A stretch of 64,000 nt of DNA from JAMXLO01 sp963812475 (GCA_963812475.1 CAWEVI010000010.1:62001-126000); one strand, 5' to 3'; shown: positions 9,906 through 18,396, counted from the stretch's first letter. Notes: generated from the letters alone by a model not told the origin. Numbers and translations: made by a program.

Positions 9906-10637
9906 ATGGCGCGTTTTCAGGACAAGGTCGTGCTCATCAGCGGTGGCGCGCGCGGTCAGGGCGCAGCCGAGGCGCGATTGCTGGTCGCCGAGGGCGCGAA
10001 GGTGGTGATCGGCGACGTGCTCGAGGCAGAAGGTCGTCGCCTGGCGGACGAGCTTGGTCGTGCCGCGATCTTCCTCCGCCACGACGTCACCGAGGCGGCC
10101 GATTGGGCGAAGGCGGTCGAGGCGGCGCAGGCACTTGGCGGTCTGCATGGCATGGTGAACAATGCGGGCATATTCATCCCTCGGTCACTGATGCAAACCG
10201 ATGCCGCGCTGTTCGAACGGCATATGCGCGTCAATCAGCTTGGCTGCTTTCTCGGAATGAAGGCCGTCGTCGATTTGATGGAACACTCGGGTGGCGGTTC
10301 GATCGTCAACATCTCGTCCGTCGCGGGGCTGCGCGGTTCACCGAATGCCATCGCCTATAGTGCAACGAAATGGGCTCTGCGAGGCATGACCAAGGCTGCC
10401 GCAATCGAACTCGCACCGCACCGAATACGCGTCAACTCGGTGCATCCCGGGCCGATCGACACGGAGATGCTGAATGTCCGGACACCGGATGAGAATCAGC
10501 GTCGCGTGCAGCAGGCGCCGATGAAGCGCATGGGGACCGCGGAAGAGGTGGCGAAACTTGTCCTGTTCCTGCTTTCCGACGAGAGCGCCTACATCACGGG
10601 TGCCGAGGTGACGATCGACGGCGGCGTATCGCTGTAG
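9906..10637 (+). CDS. Short-chain dehydrogenase/reductase (SDR)
   Basis: 243 aa classical SDR. It carries the nucleotide-binding pattern SGGARGQG (the family form is TGxxxGxG), VNNAG, the catalytic Ser in NISSVAG, the YSATK active site (YxxxK) and the HPGPIDTEM loop. The ATG at 9906 has GGAGGAGG a few bases upstream. An upstream in-frame ATG at 9879 is less likely because it lies before that site. It follows the monooxygenase-like gene by 33 bp and is probably cotranscribed. A 3-hydroxy or secondary-alcohol dehydrogenase role in the ligJ locus is likely, but the substrate cannot be read. Confidence 0.87.
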   Translation: MARFQDKVVLISGGARGQGAAEARLLVAEGAKVVIGDVLEAEGRRLADELGRAAIFLRHDVTEAADWAKAVEAAQALGGLHGMVNNAGIFIPRSLMQTDAALFERHMRVNQLGCFLGMKAVVDLMEHSGGGSIVNISSVAGLRGSPNAIAYSATKWALRGMTKAAAIELAPHRIRVNSVHPGPIDTEMLNVRTPDENQRRVQQAPMKRMGTAEEVAKLVLFLLSDESAYITGAEVTIDGGVSL

Positions 10638-10681
10638 GACACCATCAGCGCTGCGGCGGCTCGGCAACACAATCAAGGGCG

Positions 10682-11011
10682 ATGGGGATGACAAGGGAAG
10701 AACTGACGACCTGGGCGCTTGGCAGCGGTTGGAAGTTGATCGCAGGACACCCCAGTTTGTCCAAGCCGTCGCGTCCTGGCGATGCGATTGTCCGATTGGT
10801 GCTGAAGGCGACCGTGGTGAACGTCGAGGTCAGAAAGCCTGCGGGCAAATGGGAGAAGGTGTCGGGTGCAAGCTACGGCGATGTCGAGGCCGACGCCGAT
10901 ACCGGTGTGCCGCGCGGGCTTGGTCTGGTCAGCATTCCGGGGTTCACCAAGCTGATGCAGGACAATCGGGACAGCATGATGTTCAGCAAGCTGACCGGGG
11001 GCAGGTCGTAG
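10682..11011 (+). CDS. Small conserved-looking hypothetical protein
   Basis: 109 aa, no family recognised. It is a soluble mixed alpha/beta sequence starting MGMTREELTTWALGSGWKLI and containing VVNVEVRKPAGKWEKVSG; the composition looks protein-like and the codon use is normal for the window. A second ATG two codons in (10688) is an alternative start. It lies 44 bp after the SDR, possibly in the same transcript, and runs convergent to the broken gene at 11022-11420. Confidence 0.6.
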   Translation: MGMTREELTTWALGSGWKLIAGHPSLSKPSRPGDAIVRLVLKATVVNVEVRKPAGKWEKVSGASYGDVEADADTGVPRGLGLVSIPGFTKLMQDNRDSMMFSKLTGGRS

Positions 11012-11021
11012 CCCCGGCGGA

Positions 11022-11420
11022 TAACCATCGTTGTCGGCCTCGCGCTTCTGGCGCGCCGTCTGGACGCGCAGCAGCAGCGACCGCGCACCCCGCGCCTCGC
11101 GCATCATCCTGGCGGACTGGGCGGTGCATTGCAGGACGCGCGGGGACGTCGTCCGCATGCTCCTGCGCCAGCCGCAGGCAGACCATCGCCTGGGCATTGG
11201 CGGCGACGAACTGGGCGGCGATCTCCACCTCCTCGGCGTTGGCGGGCAGCAGGCAGGCGACCTCGGCGATGGCCGTATTGTCGCGGCGGGCGCGGTCGTC
11301 GGCCGAAGCGGTGAGCGGCGGCGGGAGTGACCTGCGGAGCGTGTGGACGATCTGGTAGTAGATGTCCCGGGGGAGCTGGAGGGTGAGGTCGGGCGGCTGG
11401 GGTGGGGGCGAGTGATCCAT
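11022..11420 (-). pseudogene. Frameshifted and truncated hypothetical gene of a type I associate with Acetobacteraceae
   Basis: The N-terminal part (from ATG 11420) reads PPDLTLQLPRDIYYQIVHTL, then a region rich in AEVACLLPANAEEVEIAAQF. After EHADDVP (about residue 93, near 11138) the reading continues only in another frame as LQCTAQSARMMREARGARSL and LLLRVQTARQKREADND. In intact relatives, as I remember them, these two parts are joined directly, so a one-base insertion near 11130-11140 breaks the gene. The C-terminal part of the family (a TEH..LGLM-type ending) is missing. The function of the family is unknown. Family recognition is from memory and should be searched. Confidence 0.6.
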
Positions 11421-11848
11421 GATGAGAGAATGGAGTTAGTACAACTATCCGAAAATGTGAGTTGTTCTATCCAGAGCATTCCATTAACGAGCCATGCGCA
11501 ACATAATCAACTCACGTGCGATGAACCGGCGGAAGCAGGCGCATTGGATAACTGCTGTTCTCTGCCTCCGCCTTAATTCCCAGGCAAATACTGATCGCGA
11601 ACATCACCCGCCAACATGGTTCAGTCTGGCGCGGTGTTGCTTGTGGGTCAGGTCTGATCAGGGCGCTATTTGGCTGTGAGGTTGCAGTTCTTGCCGCCGG
11701 CTCTATCGTCACCTTATTGTTACCTATCAGTATATTACTAACGGGAATCGAAGAAGTGATCACGTTTCCGTGCGTTTGTGCTTGCACGATCACGATATCG
11801 TGAGCTAACAATCCTCCGTCACTTCCTCTTGGTCATAGGACGCGGGAC
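11421..11848. other. 428-bp AT-richer intergenic stretch
   Basis: No gene recognised. It holds the start side of the broken gene at 11420 and probably a promoter for the small genes that follow. An 8-bp inverted repeat GTGAGTTG...CAACTCAC (11457-11464 and 11508-11515) is present with a 43-nt loop; its meaning is unclear. Confidence 0.4.
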
Positions 11849-12055
11849 ATGCAGTACAAATCCAATATCTTTGGCGCGCCGGCCGCAAAAGCCCATGCCC
11901 ATCGGTTGCGCTGCAAGAGCCTGCCGCCCATGCAGCCCGGCGAAGCCGAGCGGCTCCTGGCAGGGTTCCTGGCCACCAGGAGCGTCACCACCTGCCCAGC
12001 GCGCTATGCGGCACCCGTAGAGCAGCGGTCGCATCTCTCGCGCAGCGGATATTGA
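11849..12055 (+). CDS. Small hypothetical protein, 68 aa
   Basis: Starts MQYKSNIFGAPAAKAH and contains the stretch MQPGEAERLLAGFLATRSV followed by TTCPARYAAPVEQ, which looks like a real short protein rather than noise. No domain is recognised. A second Met (MQPGEAE..., 11930) could be the true start. It is followed after 2 nt by the ATG of a tiny hydrophobic ORF. It is the first of a row of small plus-strand genes up to 12889. Confidence 0.5.
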   Translation: MQYKSNIFGAPAAKAHAHRLRCKSLPPMQPGEAERLLAGFLATRSVTTCPARYAAPVEQRSHLSRSGY

Positions 12056-12057
12056 CG

Positions 12058-12138
12058 ATGCGCGCGTACCTCGTTGCAGCCGGAATGGCACTTGGTCTGT
12101 TGGCTGGCTGGGCGGCGCTGGTGCCGTTCGTGGTTTGA
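12058..12138 (+). CDS. Possible 26-aa membrane peptide
   Basis: The sequence MRAYLVAAGMALGLLAGWAA followed by LVPFVV is a single hydrophobic helix. Its ATG is only 2 nt past the previous stop, so it could be translated by reinitiation. It is shorter than usual gene-calling limits. The hydrophobic composition and position are the only support. Confidence 0.35.
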   Translation: MRAYLVAAGMALGLLAGWAALVPFVV

Positions 12139-12202
12139 CACGCGCAGCCGGCGTTTGGAGCGGAATCGATCTTACCATTCCGATAAACGAAGGATCGGCG
12201 TC

Positions 12203-12469
12203 ATGAATTTTCATTCAGCGGATCAGCCCGGCGAGACAATTATCGCTGCCGAAGATCGGAAGTCTCACGCGCTCCGCCACATCACCCTTGAACAGTTGCT
12301 TCACCTCGGCACACGCCAGGTGGCGTACATGAGGACCGGCATGCGTGATGGCGAGCGGGCTTTTGTGCTCTACGGCGCCGATGGGACGCCCCTTGTGGTG
12401 GTCGACGATGTCGAGACAGCGGTGGAGGTGGCCGCCACGTACGGCCTCGGTCTCGTCACGGTCCATTAG
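12203..12469 (+). CDS. DUF1150 family protein
   Basis: 88 aa. The core ITLEQLLHLGTRQVAYMRTG and then GERAFVLYGADGTPLVVVDD are the DUF1150 signature, a small alphaproteobacterial family of unknown function often found near small heat-shock protein genes. The ATG at 12203 follows AAGGATCGG. A longer frame from 12074 overlaps unrelated sequence and is not used. No Hsp20 gene is adjacent here. The gene ends 12 bp before the next small gene. Confidence 0.85.
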   Translation: MNFHSADQPGETIIAAEDRKSHALRHITLEQLLHLGTRQVAYMRTGMRDGERAFVLYGADGTPLVVVDDVETAVEVAATYGLGLVTVH

Positions 12470-12481
12470 TGGAGAACCGCC

Positions 12482-12658
12482 ATGTCGGTAATCTCCACCT
12501 TGATCGAGCCGCACCGCGTAACCCGGGTGTTCTTCAATTGCCGCGACGGAGCACCTGATCCCGCTGACCAGCGGCGTATCGAGCGGGCGATCGAACGAGC
12601 GATTGCCTCGCTCCAGGATGATGACGACGCAGAAGGCTCACCGCTGTTCGCAGCGTGA
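12482..12658 (+). CDS. Small hypothetical protein, 58 aa
   Basis: ATG at 12482 with GGAG about 6-7 nt upstream, 12 bp after the DUF1150 stop. The product begins MSVISTLIEPHRVTRVFFNC and ends in an acidic helix and SPLFAA. It is amphipathic with charged pairs (RRIERAIERAIASL), probably one helix. No family recognised. Spacing suggests cotranscription with DUF1150. Confidence 0.5.
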   Translation: MSVISTLIEPHRVTRVFFNCRDGAPDPADQRRIERAIERAIASLQDDDDAEGSPLFAA

Positions 12659-12703
12659 TCAGGTAGTGCCACGGCCAACGCCTATTGGGCCCAGGAGCTC
12701 CAC

Positions 12704-12889
12704 ATGACCGATAGCAAACTGATCAATGCCTATCATACGGCCATGGGTGACTACGAGGCAGCCAAGGCTGGCACTGGTGACCGCGTCGAGACCTTCACCA
12801 GGTTCCTGGTGGCGGAGAGGGCTCTCTCTGCCCGTTTGGGGTGGGTGGACCTGAACCTGGAGCGGTTCCGGACGCGCCATTCATCATGA
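12704..12889 (+). CDS. Small hypothetical protein, 61 aa
   Basis: ATG 12704 has AGGAG at ideal distance. The product begins MTDSKLINAYHTAMGDYEAA and looks largely helical, ending NLERFRTRHSS. No family recognised. It is the last of five consecutive small plus-strand ORFs from 11849. Confidence 0.55.
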   Translation: MTDSKLINAYHTAMGDYEAAKAGTGDRVETFTRFLVAERALSARLGWVDLNLERFRTRHSS

Positions 12890-12998
12890 CCGGACAAACC
12901 GCCCGTTACATCCGATGAGGGCTGCCGGCGGTATGTCTCGGCCAGTCGTTTCAGGGCCGGAACCTGCCGTCGCATCATCGCTCCGCACAGCGATGCTC

Positions 12999-13072
12999 CT
13001 TGTCATTCCCGATTGTTCGCGCAAAAGCCGGAACCGGTTGCCGCCTGGGTTCCGATTCGCAGCAATGACAAG
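12999..13072. repeat. Degenerate GTCATTCCCG-type palindromic repeat
   Basis: CTTGTCATT (12999-13007) and AATGACAAG (13064-13072) are a perfect 9-bp inverted repeat. The interior (CCCGATTG..., CCGGAACCGG, GGGTTCCGATTCG) is a partly decayed palindrome like the widespread GTCATTCCCGCGAAAGCGGG family of bacterial interspersed repeats. It lies in the gap in front of yicC. Confidence 0.65.
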
Positions 13073-13151
13073 CACCTCGACGCGCGGAATGGGACAAGAC
13101 GTGCAGCCCGGGATATCCAGGCCGCGGACCGCCTGATAGAAGACCCGTTGC

Positions 13152-14042
13152 ATGAATGCCGCTCTCGCTTCGATGACTGGATTTGCCCGGGCCGAAGGCA
13201 GCGACGCTGGCGTTTCGTGGGCGTGGGAATTGCGCAGCGTCAATGGCAGAGGGCTCGATCTGCGCCTACGCCTGCCACCAGGCTGGGACATTCTGGAGCC
13301 CGCTATGCGCGAGGTGGCCGGCAAATCGTTGAAGCGGGGCAACGTCACCGCCAACCTGACGGTCAAGCGCGAGAACGAACCGCGGCTGGTTGCCGACCCC
13401 GCGGCGCTGGAACAGGCGCTCGCCCTCGCGCTCGATCTTCACGCACGGATCCCCGGCAGCCCGGTACCGCGTGCCGAGACGCTGCTAGGCCTCCCTGGCG
13501 TGTTGCGGCCTGCGCAGGCCGACGAAACGGATGGCAGGGCAGGGGCGATGGAGGCGGTGCGGGCAGGCTTTGCCGATGGCATGGCGGCACTGGTCACGGC
13601 CCGACGGTCCGAGGGAGCGCGGCTTGCCGCGACGCTCGCGGGTCTGCTACGGGAAATCGCTGCCCTCCACGGTCAAGCGGCCACGGAAGCGGCCGACCAG
13701 CCTGCGGCACAACGAGCCCGCGTGATGGAAAATCTGCAGGCATTGCTACGCGAGGCGCCTTCGTTGCCCGAGGAGCGCATAGCGCAGGAGGTCGCGCTGC
13801 TTGCCGCCCGTTCCGATGTGCGCGAGGAACTCGATCGGCTGGCGAGCCACATCCAGGCAGCGCACGCCCTGCTGGATGAAGCGGCGAACATCGGCCGGCG
13901 CTTCGACTTCCTGGTCCAGGAATTCAACCGTGAGGCAAACACGCTGTGCAGCAAGTCGGCGTCGGTGGCGCTGACCGCCATCGGCCTGAAACTCAAGGCC
14001 ACGATCGAACAGTTGCGCGAGCAGGTTCAGAACATCGAATGA
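13152..14042 (+). CDS. yicC: YicC family endoribonuclease
   Basis: 296 aa, the usual length. The N-terminus LASMTGFARAEG and the text ELRSVNGRGLDLRLRLPPG are the YicC_N signature. The C-terminus FDFLVQEFNREANTLCSKSA is the DUF1732/YicC_C motif with conserved acidic and Asn residues. Characterised relatives are endoribonucleases acting on structured RNA. The gene overlaps gmk by 4 bp (ATGA), the standard alphaproteobacterial pair, so the two share one transcript. Confidence 0.93.
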   Translation: MNAALASMTGFARAEGSDAGVSWAWELRSVNGRGLDLRLRLPPGWDILEPAMREVAGKSLKRGNVTANLTVKRENEPRLVADPAALEQALALALDLHARIPGSPVPRAETLLGLPGVLRPAQADETDGRAGAMEAVRAGFADGMAALVTARRSEGARLAATLAGLLREIAALHGQAATEAADQPAAQRARVMENLQALLREAPSLPEERIAQEVALLAARSDVREELDRLASHIQAAHALLDEAANIGRRFDFLVQEFNREANTLCSKSASVALTAIGLKLKATIEQLREQVQNIE

Positions 14043-14662
14043 GTGGGGTGGCACGGCGCGGGGTCTGCCTGGTGCTGGCGGCGCCCTCGGGCGCCGGCAA
14101 GACCGCCATCGCCGACGCACTGCTGGCCGCCGAACCTGATCTGCGACGATCCATCAGCGTCACGACACGCCCACCTCGTCCCGGCGAAGCCGATGGCGTG
14201 CACTATCACTTCTGCGATCAGGCCGCGTTCGATGGCATGGTCGCCGCGGGCGAACTGCTCGAATGGGCCAGAGTGCTCAACCGCCATTGCTACGGTACGC
14301 CACGCGCGCCGGTCGAACAGGCGCTCGGCGCCGGCCACGACATTATCTTCGATATCGACTGGCAGGGTCATCGCCAGCTGCGCGCTGCACTGCCAGGCGA
14401 TGTGGTTGGTGCCTTCATCCTGCCGCCAACATTGATTGCCCTGGAAGGCCGTCTGCGCCACCGTTCCGCCGAAGACGCGGCAGAAATCAGCAGACGCATG
14501 CGTCAGGCACTCGGCGAGATCAGCCACTGGCGCGAATTCGATTACGTCGTTGTCAACGAGGATTTCGCTCGCGCCGTCGCCGCGGTGCATGCCGTGCTGC
14601 ACGCCGCGCGTCTCGCCACCGTGCGACAGATCGGATTGCAGGATTTCGTCGCGCGTCTGTAG
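14039..14662 (+). CDS. gmk: Guanylate kinase
   Basis: 207 aa; converts GMP to GDP with ATP. The P-loop is APSGAGKTAIADALL (about residues 16-30), followed by ISVTTRPPRPGEADGVHYHF, the guanylate-binding region with conserved Arg and Tyr, and the lid region around RLRHRSAEDAAEISRRM. The start at 14039 is inside the yicC stop (ATGA), and longer reading upstream is a shadow of yicC. Confidence 0.95.
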   Translation: MSGVARRGVCLVLAAPSGAGKTAIADALLAAEPDLRRSISVTTRPPRPGEADGVHYHFCDQAAFDGMVAAGELLEWARVLNRHCYGTPRAPVEQALGAGHDIIFDIDWQGHRQLRAALPGDVVGAFILPPTLIALEGRLRHRSAEDAAEISRRMRQALGEISHWREFDYVVVNEDFARAVAAVHAVLHAARLATVRQIGLQDFVARL

Positions 14663-14783
14663 CGCTCGCGTGAACAACCAAGGCAACACCCAATAACGAA
14701 CCAACCGGTGACGAACCGACCGGCTCGTTTCGGTCGCCCACAAGCCGTGATAGCCTGTGCGGATGGAAGTGGGGGTGGATGTG

Positions 14784-16163
14784 ATGCTGGGTTTGAAGGA
14801 GCGCTGCGAGAAGTGGCTGCATTTCGCCGGCATCGGTCTCGACCCATTTGACGCGGCTGTGCGGAAGGCACGCTTCGCCCTCAATCGGATTGCGAGCAGA
14901 GCAACGATCGTCCCTGACGATATCAGCCACCCTATCCTGCAGGCTGCCGATGCGGTTCGGACAGGCCAGATTACGCCCGAAATCGAACAGGCGTTCTATC
15001 GCGCGTATTCCAGGCTGACCAAGCTGGCACCCCACAGGGACCTCGACGATGACGGCGAACCTGCGAACCCGCTCAAGGATGCGCTGGACGATTCCGAACT
15101 GCTGCTGAAGTTTGCAGCCGAGACCGGCGTTGACGTTCCCAAGGAAATCATTGAGCCGATCCTGACGGCACAGACGGCCTACAAGGCTGGCGAAATCACA
15201 AATCCCCTTATGGCAGGTTTTTATGATGCATACAGCAAACTTGCCAAACTATTCGGTGACGTTACGGCGGACAGCATACGGAACTGCTCCTCGCCGGAAA
15301 CCCGGCAGACGCTGTATCGGAACAGGATTTGCGCTGTCAGCCTGACTTTTGCGATCGCGGCGTTCTCCGTTGTGACGTTCGTTGCAGATTCGATGTCAAA
15401 GGTGATTCTTCAGGATATTGCGTCGGCGAACAATTCGGCAGCCACGCTGCGGGCTGCTTTGACTCCGAATGGGGGTACCGGGGCGATCGACCCTGCTTAT
15501 GCCAGGGGCGATCCCTGCACCATGCTGGACCGGCCCTCGCCGGATTCCACGCCAACGGTCCAAAATCTCAGCGATATCGAGCAGCTCCAGGAGTTCGCAG
15601 CCACAATCCGCAACCTTCTCGGCCGAGGGGTGAAGCTCAACTGGGTCGTCGCGCACTGGGAATGCAACCCCTTTGCAAGGTGCGGCGTTCCCGAGCATGA
15701 CAGCAGCCTGCCCGTGGGAATTGATCTGAACAACCAATTGCAGTTGAATCCCGCACTGATCAACTATACTGCGGAGGTTCTTTGCAAGATCAGGACCTAT
15801 CAGATTGTAAGGACCTTCGCATCGAATGTGCAGATGGACTACGCGGCGATAATTGGTGCGTTTGCCTCCTACGCCCTGCCGATTGCGTACGCCTTGTTGG
15901 GTGCCTATGCGTTCCGTCTTCGACTATTCGGTGAAACGATCAGGAAGAGAACGTATCACCCGTCGTTCTCGGATTCGGCGAGAATGATCACGGCCGTTAT
16001 TGCCGGAGCGATCGCTGGCCTGTTCAACCCAGCACAGGGTCTGGCCCTTTCGCCTTTGGCGACGGCCTTTCTTGTGGGCTACGGGGTCGAGTTGTTCTTC
16101 AAGTTCCTCAACTCCTTGATCAACGCGTTCGGCTCCCCACCGGTTGCCGGACGCCGATCCTGA
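14784..16163 (+). CDS. Membrane protein of unknown function with an N-terminal repeat
   Basis: 459 aa from ATG 14784, chosen because a GGTGG ribosome binding site lies 5 nt upstream; in-frame GTG 14757 and ATG 14763 are alternatives. Two similar helical units lie at about residues 49-82 (PILQAADAVRTGQIT...FYRAYSRLTKL) and 124-157 (PILTAQTAYKAGEIT...FYDAYSKLAKL). Predicted membrane segments are near 181-203, 354-377, 400-416 and 421-443. The loop between the first two holds several Cys residues (DPCTMLD, HWECNPFARCG), so it may be periplasmic and disulfide-bonded. No known family is recognised. It is monocistronic and convergent with rsmA. Confidence 0.75.
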   Translation: MLGLKERCEKWLHFAGIGLDPFDAAVRKARFALNRIASRATIVPDDISHPILQAADAVRTGQITPEIEQAFYRAYSRLTKLAPHRDLDDDGEPANPLKDALDDSELLLKFAAETGVDVPKEIIEPILTAQTAYKAGEITNPLMAGFYDAYSKLAKLFGDVTADSIRNCSSPETRQTLYRNRICAVSLTFAIAAFSVVTFVADSMSKVILQDIASANNSAATLRAALTPNGGTGAIDPAYARGDPCTMLDRPSPDSTPTVQNLSDIEQLQEFAATIRNLLGRGVKLNWVVAHWECNPFARCGVPEHDSSLPVGIDLNNQLQLNPALINYTAEVLCKIRTYQIVRTFASNVQMDYAAIIGAFASYALPIAYALLGAYAFRLRLFGETIRKRTYHPSFSDSARMITAVIAGAIAGLFNPAQGLALSPLATAFLVGYGVELFFKFLNSLINAFGSPPVAGRRS

Positions 16164-16219
16164 ACAGGACGCGCCGCGCAACGTCATTTCCGCGGGTGTC
16201 GCGCCCGCGCACCTTGGTC

Positions 16220-17038
16220 TCAATTCATCGGGGGGAGCCGGCGCGCCAGGCGATCGAATTCGGCCACCGCAAGCGTCTCGGCGCGTCGGTCCGGTGCGAT
16301 GCCGGCGGCGCGCAGCAGGGCCTCGCCACCGATTGGCTTCAGCGCACCGCGCAGCATCTTGCGTCGCTGGCCGAACGCAGCGGCAGTCAGCCGCTCCATT
16401 TGGGCGAACAGTTCCGGAGCAGGCTGTACCTGACGCGGGGTAAACCCTACGACGGCAGACCACACCTTCGGCGGCGGCACAAAGGCAGTCGGCGGAATAC
16501 GCAGCAACAACCGAGTGTGGCAGGTCCATTGGGCGAGCACCGACAGCCGTCCGTAGGCCGACGTGTCCGGTTCGGCGCAGATCCGCTCGGCGACCTCCTG
16601 TTGAAACATGAGCGTAAGCCGCTCGAACGCATTGGCCTGCCGTAGCCATCCGACAAGCAACGGGGTCGCAATATTGTACGGAAGGTTGGCAACGATCTGC
16701 CGCGGCGGCGGAACCAGCGCGGCCGCGTCACTTGCCAGCGCATCTGCGGCGACGACGTGCAGGCGAGGTTTCAGCGCGGCGAGCTCCACCATCGCCGCGA
16801 CCGCGCGCCGATCGATCTCGATGACGGTCACGCTTGCGGCCTCGGACGCCAGCAGTGCGCGCGTCAATCCGCCGGGCCCCGGCCCCACTTCGATAATATG
16901 GCGACCGGCAAGCAGCCCAGCTTCACGCACAATGCGTGTCGTCAGGTTCGCATCTAGCAGGAAGTGCTGCCCAAGCGACCGGCGCGCCGCCAACCCGTGC
17001 CGCGTGATGACCTCGCGCAGCGACGGGGGGCCGCTCAC
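16220..17038 (-). CDS. rsmA: 16S rRNA (adenine(1518)-N(6)/adenine(1519)-N(6))-dimethyltransferase
   Basis: KsgA/RsmA, 272 aa. It dimethylates two adjacent adenines near the 3' end of 16S rRNA. Motif I is EVGPGPGGLTRALL (about 50-63), motif IV is NLPYNIATPLL, and the N-terminus has the SLGQHFLLD signature. The GTG start overlaps the surA stop as GTGA. It is the last gene of the lptF-lptG-lptD-surA-rsmA operon. In many proteobacteria pdxA lies between surA and rsmA; it is absent here. Confidence 0.95.
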   Translation of the reverse strand: MSGPPSLREVITRHGLAARRSLGQHFLLDANLTTRIVREAGLLAGRHIIEVGPGPGGLTRALLASEAASVTVIEIDRRAVAAMVELAALKPRLHVVAADALASDAAALVPPPRQIVANLPYNIATPLLVGWLRQANAFERLTLMFQQEVAERICAEPDTSAYGRLSVLAQWTCHTRLLLRIPPTAFVPPPKVWSAVVGFTPRQVQPAPELFAQMERLTAAAFGQRRKMLRGALKPIGGEALLRAAGIAPDRRAETLAVAEFDRLARRLPPMN

Positions 17039-18378
17039 GCCCCGCCAGTGCGCAACTCGATAGCGGCGTGGCGACGCAGGTTGGCCAGCAACTGGCGCGA
17101 GAGAAGTTCCACGCGTTCGTTGAGCAGTTGGGCGCGCACGTCCTGATTGGTCGCCTGCGCGAGATTCTTCTCCTCGCGCGAGCAGACGATCAACACGGCG
17201 ATGCCGTCATTCGCCACCAGCGGCTGGCTGGCGCGATCGAACGGCAGGCTCGCGAGCACCTGACGAAACGCCGGTGGGCTGACCGTCTCCAGCCGGACCT
17301 CCCCAGGATCGACCGGCCGTGTCTGGTTGTTCGCCTTCGCGACCTGTTCCATCTGCTCGCAGCTGTGCACGCTTGCGCTGATGCCGCGCGCCTTGTCCAG
17401 CGCCTGCTTCTGCTGTTCGGTCGGCGCCTGTGGGTTCAGAGTGGTGGCAAACGGCAGGAATATCTGGCGCAGCGATACCACCGTGCCGACTTCATGCCCG
17501 ATCTCACGCTTGGCCTGCAGCGTCACGATGGAGAAGCCGCCCGGCACCTTCACCGGGTTGCTGATTGCGCCGATAGGCATCTGCGACACCAGGCGCACCA
17601 CCTCCGGATCAAGCTGGTTCGGCTGCACCCAGCCGAGCTCGCCTCCCTGCAACGCGGTCTGGTTCTGGCTGAACTGCGCGGCGACCACGGGGAAGGCTGC
17701 GCCGGCGCGCAGCTCGGTAATCACCGTCTCGGCAAATCGCTGGGCGTCGGCGGCATTGGCGGGATCGTCGACCGGGATGAAGATCTCGCCGACCCGGTAT
17801 TCCGGCTTGCCGACCTGCTGGGCCAGCAGCCGCTGCTGGTCCGCCACCTCCGCGTCGGTAATCGTCACCTTGCCGCCGAGCTGTTCGCGCAACACCTGGG
17901 TCCAGCCGAGCTGCGTGCGAATCTGATCGATCAGCGTTAGCTGGCTCACGCCGTCCGCTGCGAGCTTCTGTCGCAGTGCGCCGGGCTGCATGCCATTGCG
18001 CGTTTCGATGTCGTGGATCAATTCGGCGATCATCTTATCCTGTATCACGATCTTGCGGCGCAACACTTCCTGCATGCGCAGCCGCTCATCGATCAGCTGG
18101 CGGGTGATCTGCTGCCTCAGCCGGTCGAGCACGTCCGGTGTGAGCGGCAGTCCGGTGGACAGGGCGAACAACCGGGCGCGATTCCCAACGTCGGCATTGG
18201 TGATCACGTCGCCATTCACCACGGCCACAATCCGTGTCGCCTGTGCTGTTGCCGGGGCCGGAGGGACGGGTGCCGCGGCAAGTGCGGCGATCGGCGACAC
18301 AAGAGACATGGCCAGAAGCGGCCAGATGCCGCGACGGCGAGACGTGGCCCGCGGGGCTGCGGACATGGTGTGGGCCAT
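17035..18378 (-). CDS. surA: Periplasmic chaperone/peptidyl-prolyl isomerase SurA
   Basis: 447 aa. A signal-peptide-like N-terminus (about residues 15-45, ending PATAQA) is followed by the SurA_N region IVAVVNGDVITNADVGNRAR and one clear parvulin domain (EYRVGEIFIPV to GFSIVTLQA, about 200-300, with the GGELGWVQPNQLDPE core). The second half resembles a degenerate parvulin domain. SurA guides outer-membrane proteins to the BAM complex and is needed for LptD assembly, which fits its place 18 bp after lptD. ATG 18378 has GGGAGGT six nucleotides upstream. Confidence 0.93.
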   Translation of the reverse strand: MAHTMSAAPRATSRRRGIWPLLAMSLVSPIAALAAAPVPPAPATAQATRIVAVVNGDVITNADVGNRARLFALSTGLPLTPDVLDRLRQQITRQLIDERLRMQEVLRRKIVIQDKMIAELIHDIETRNGMQPGALRQKLAADGVSQLTLIDQIRTQLGWTQVLREQLGGKVTITDAEVADQQRLLAQQVGKPEYRVGEIFIPVDDPANAADAQRFAETVITELRAGAAFPVVAAQFSQNQTALQGGELGWVQPNQLDPEVVRLVSQMPIGAISNPVKVPGGFSIVTLQAKREIGHEVGTVVSLRQIFLPFATTLNPQAPTEQQKQALDKARGISASVHSCEQMEQVAKANNQTRPVDPGEVRLETVSPPAFRQVLASLPFDRASQPLVANDGIAVLIVCSREEKNLAQATNQDVRAQLLNERVELLSRQLLANLRRHAAIELRTGGA

Positions 18379-18396
18379 GCGTGGACCTCCCGGTCG

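Noticed and set aside
12959..13100. Possible small RNA gene at the GTCATTCCCG palindrome
   Set aside because: It fits a known type of interspersed palindrome better; no promoter or terminator was visible.
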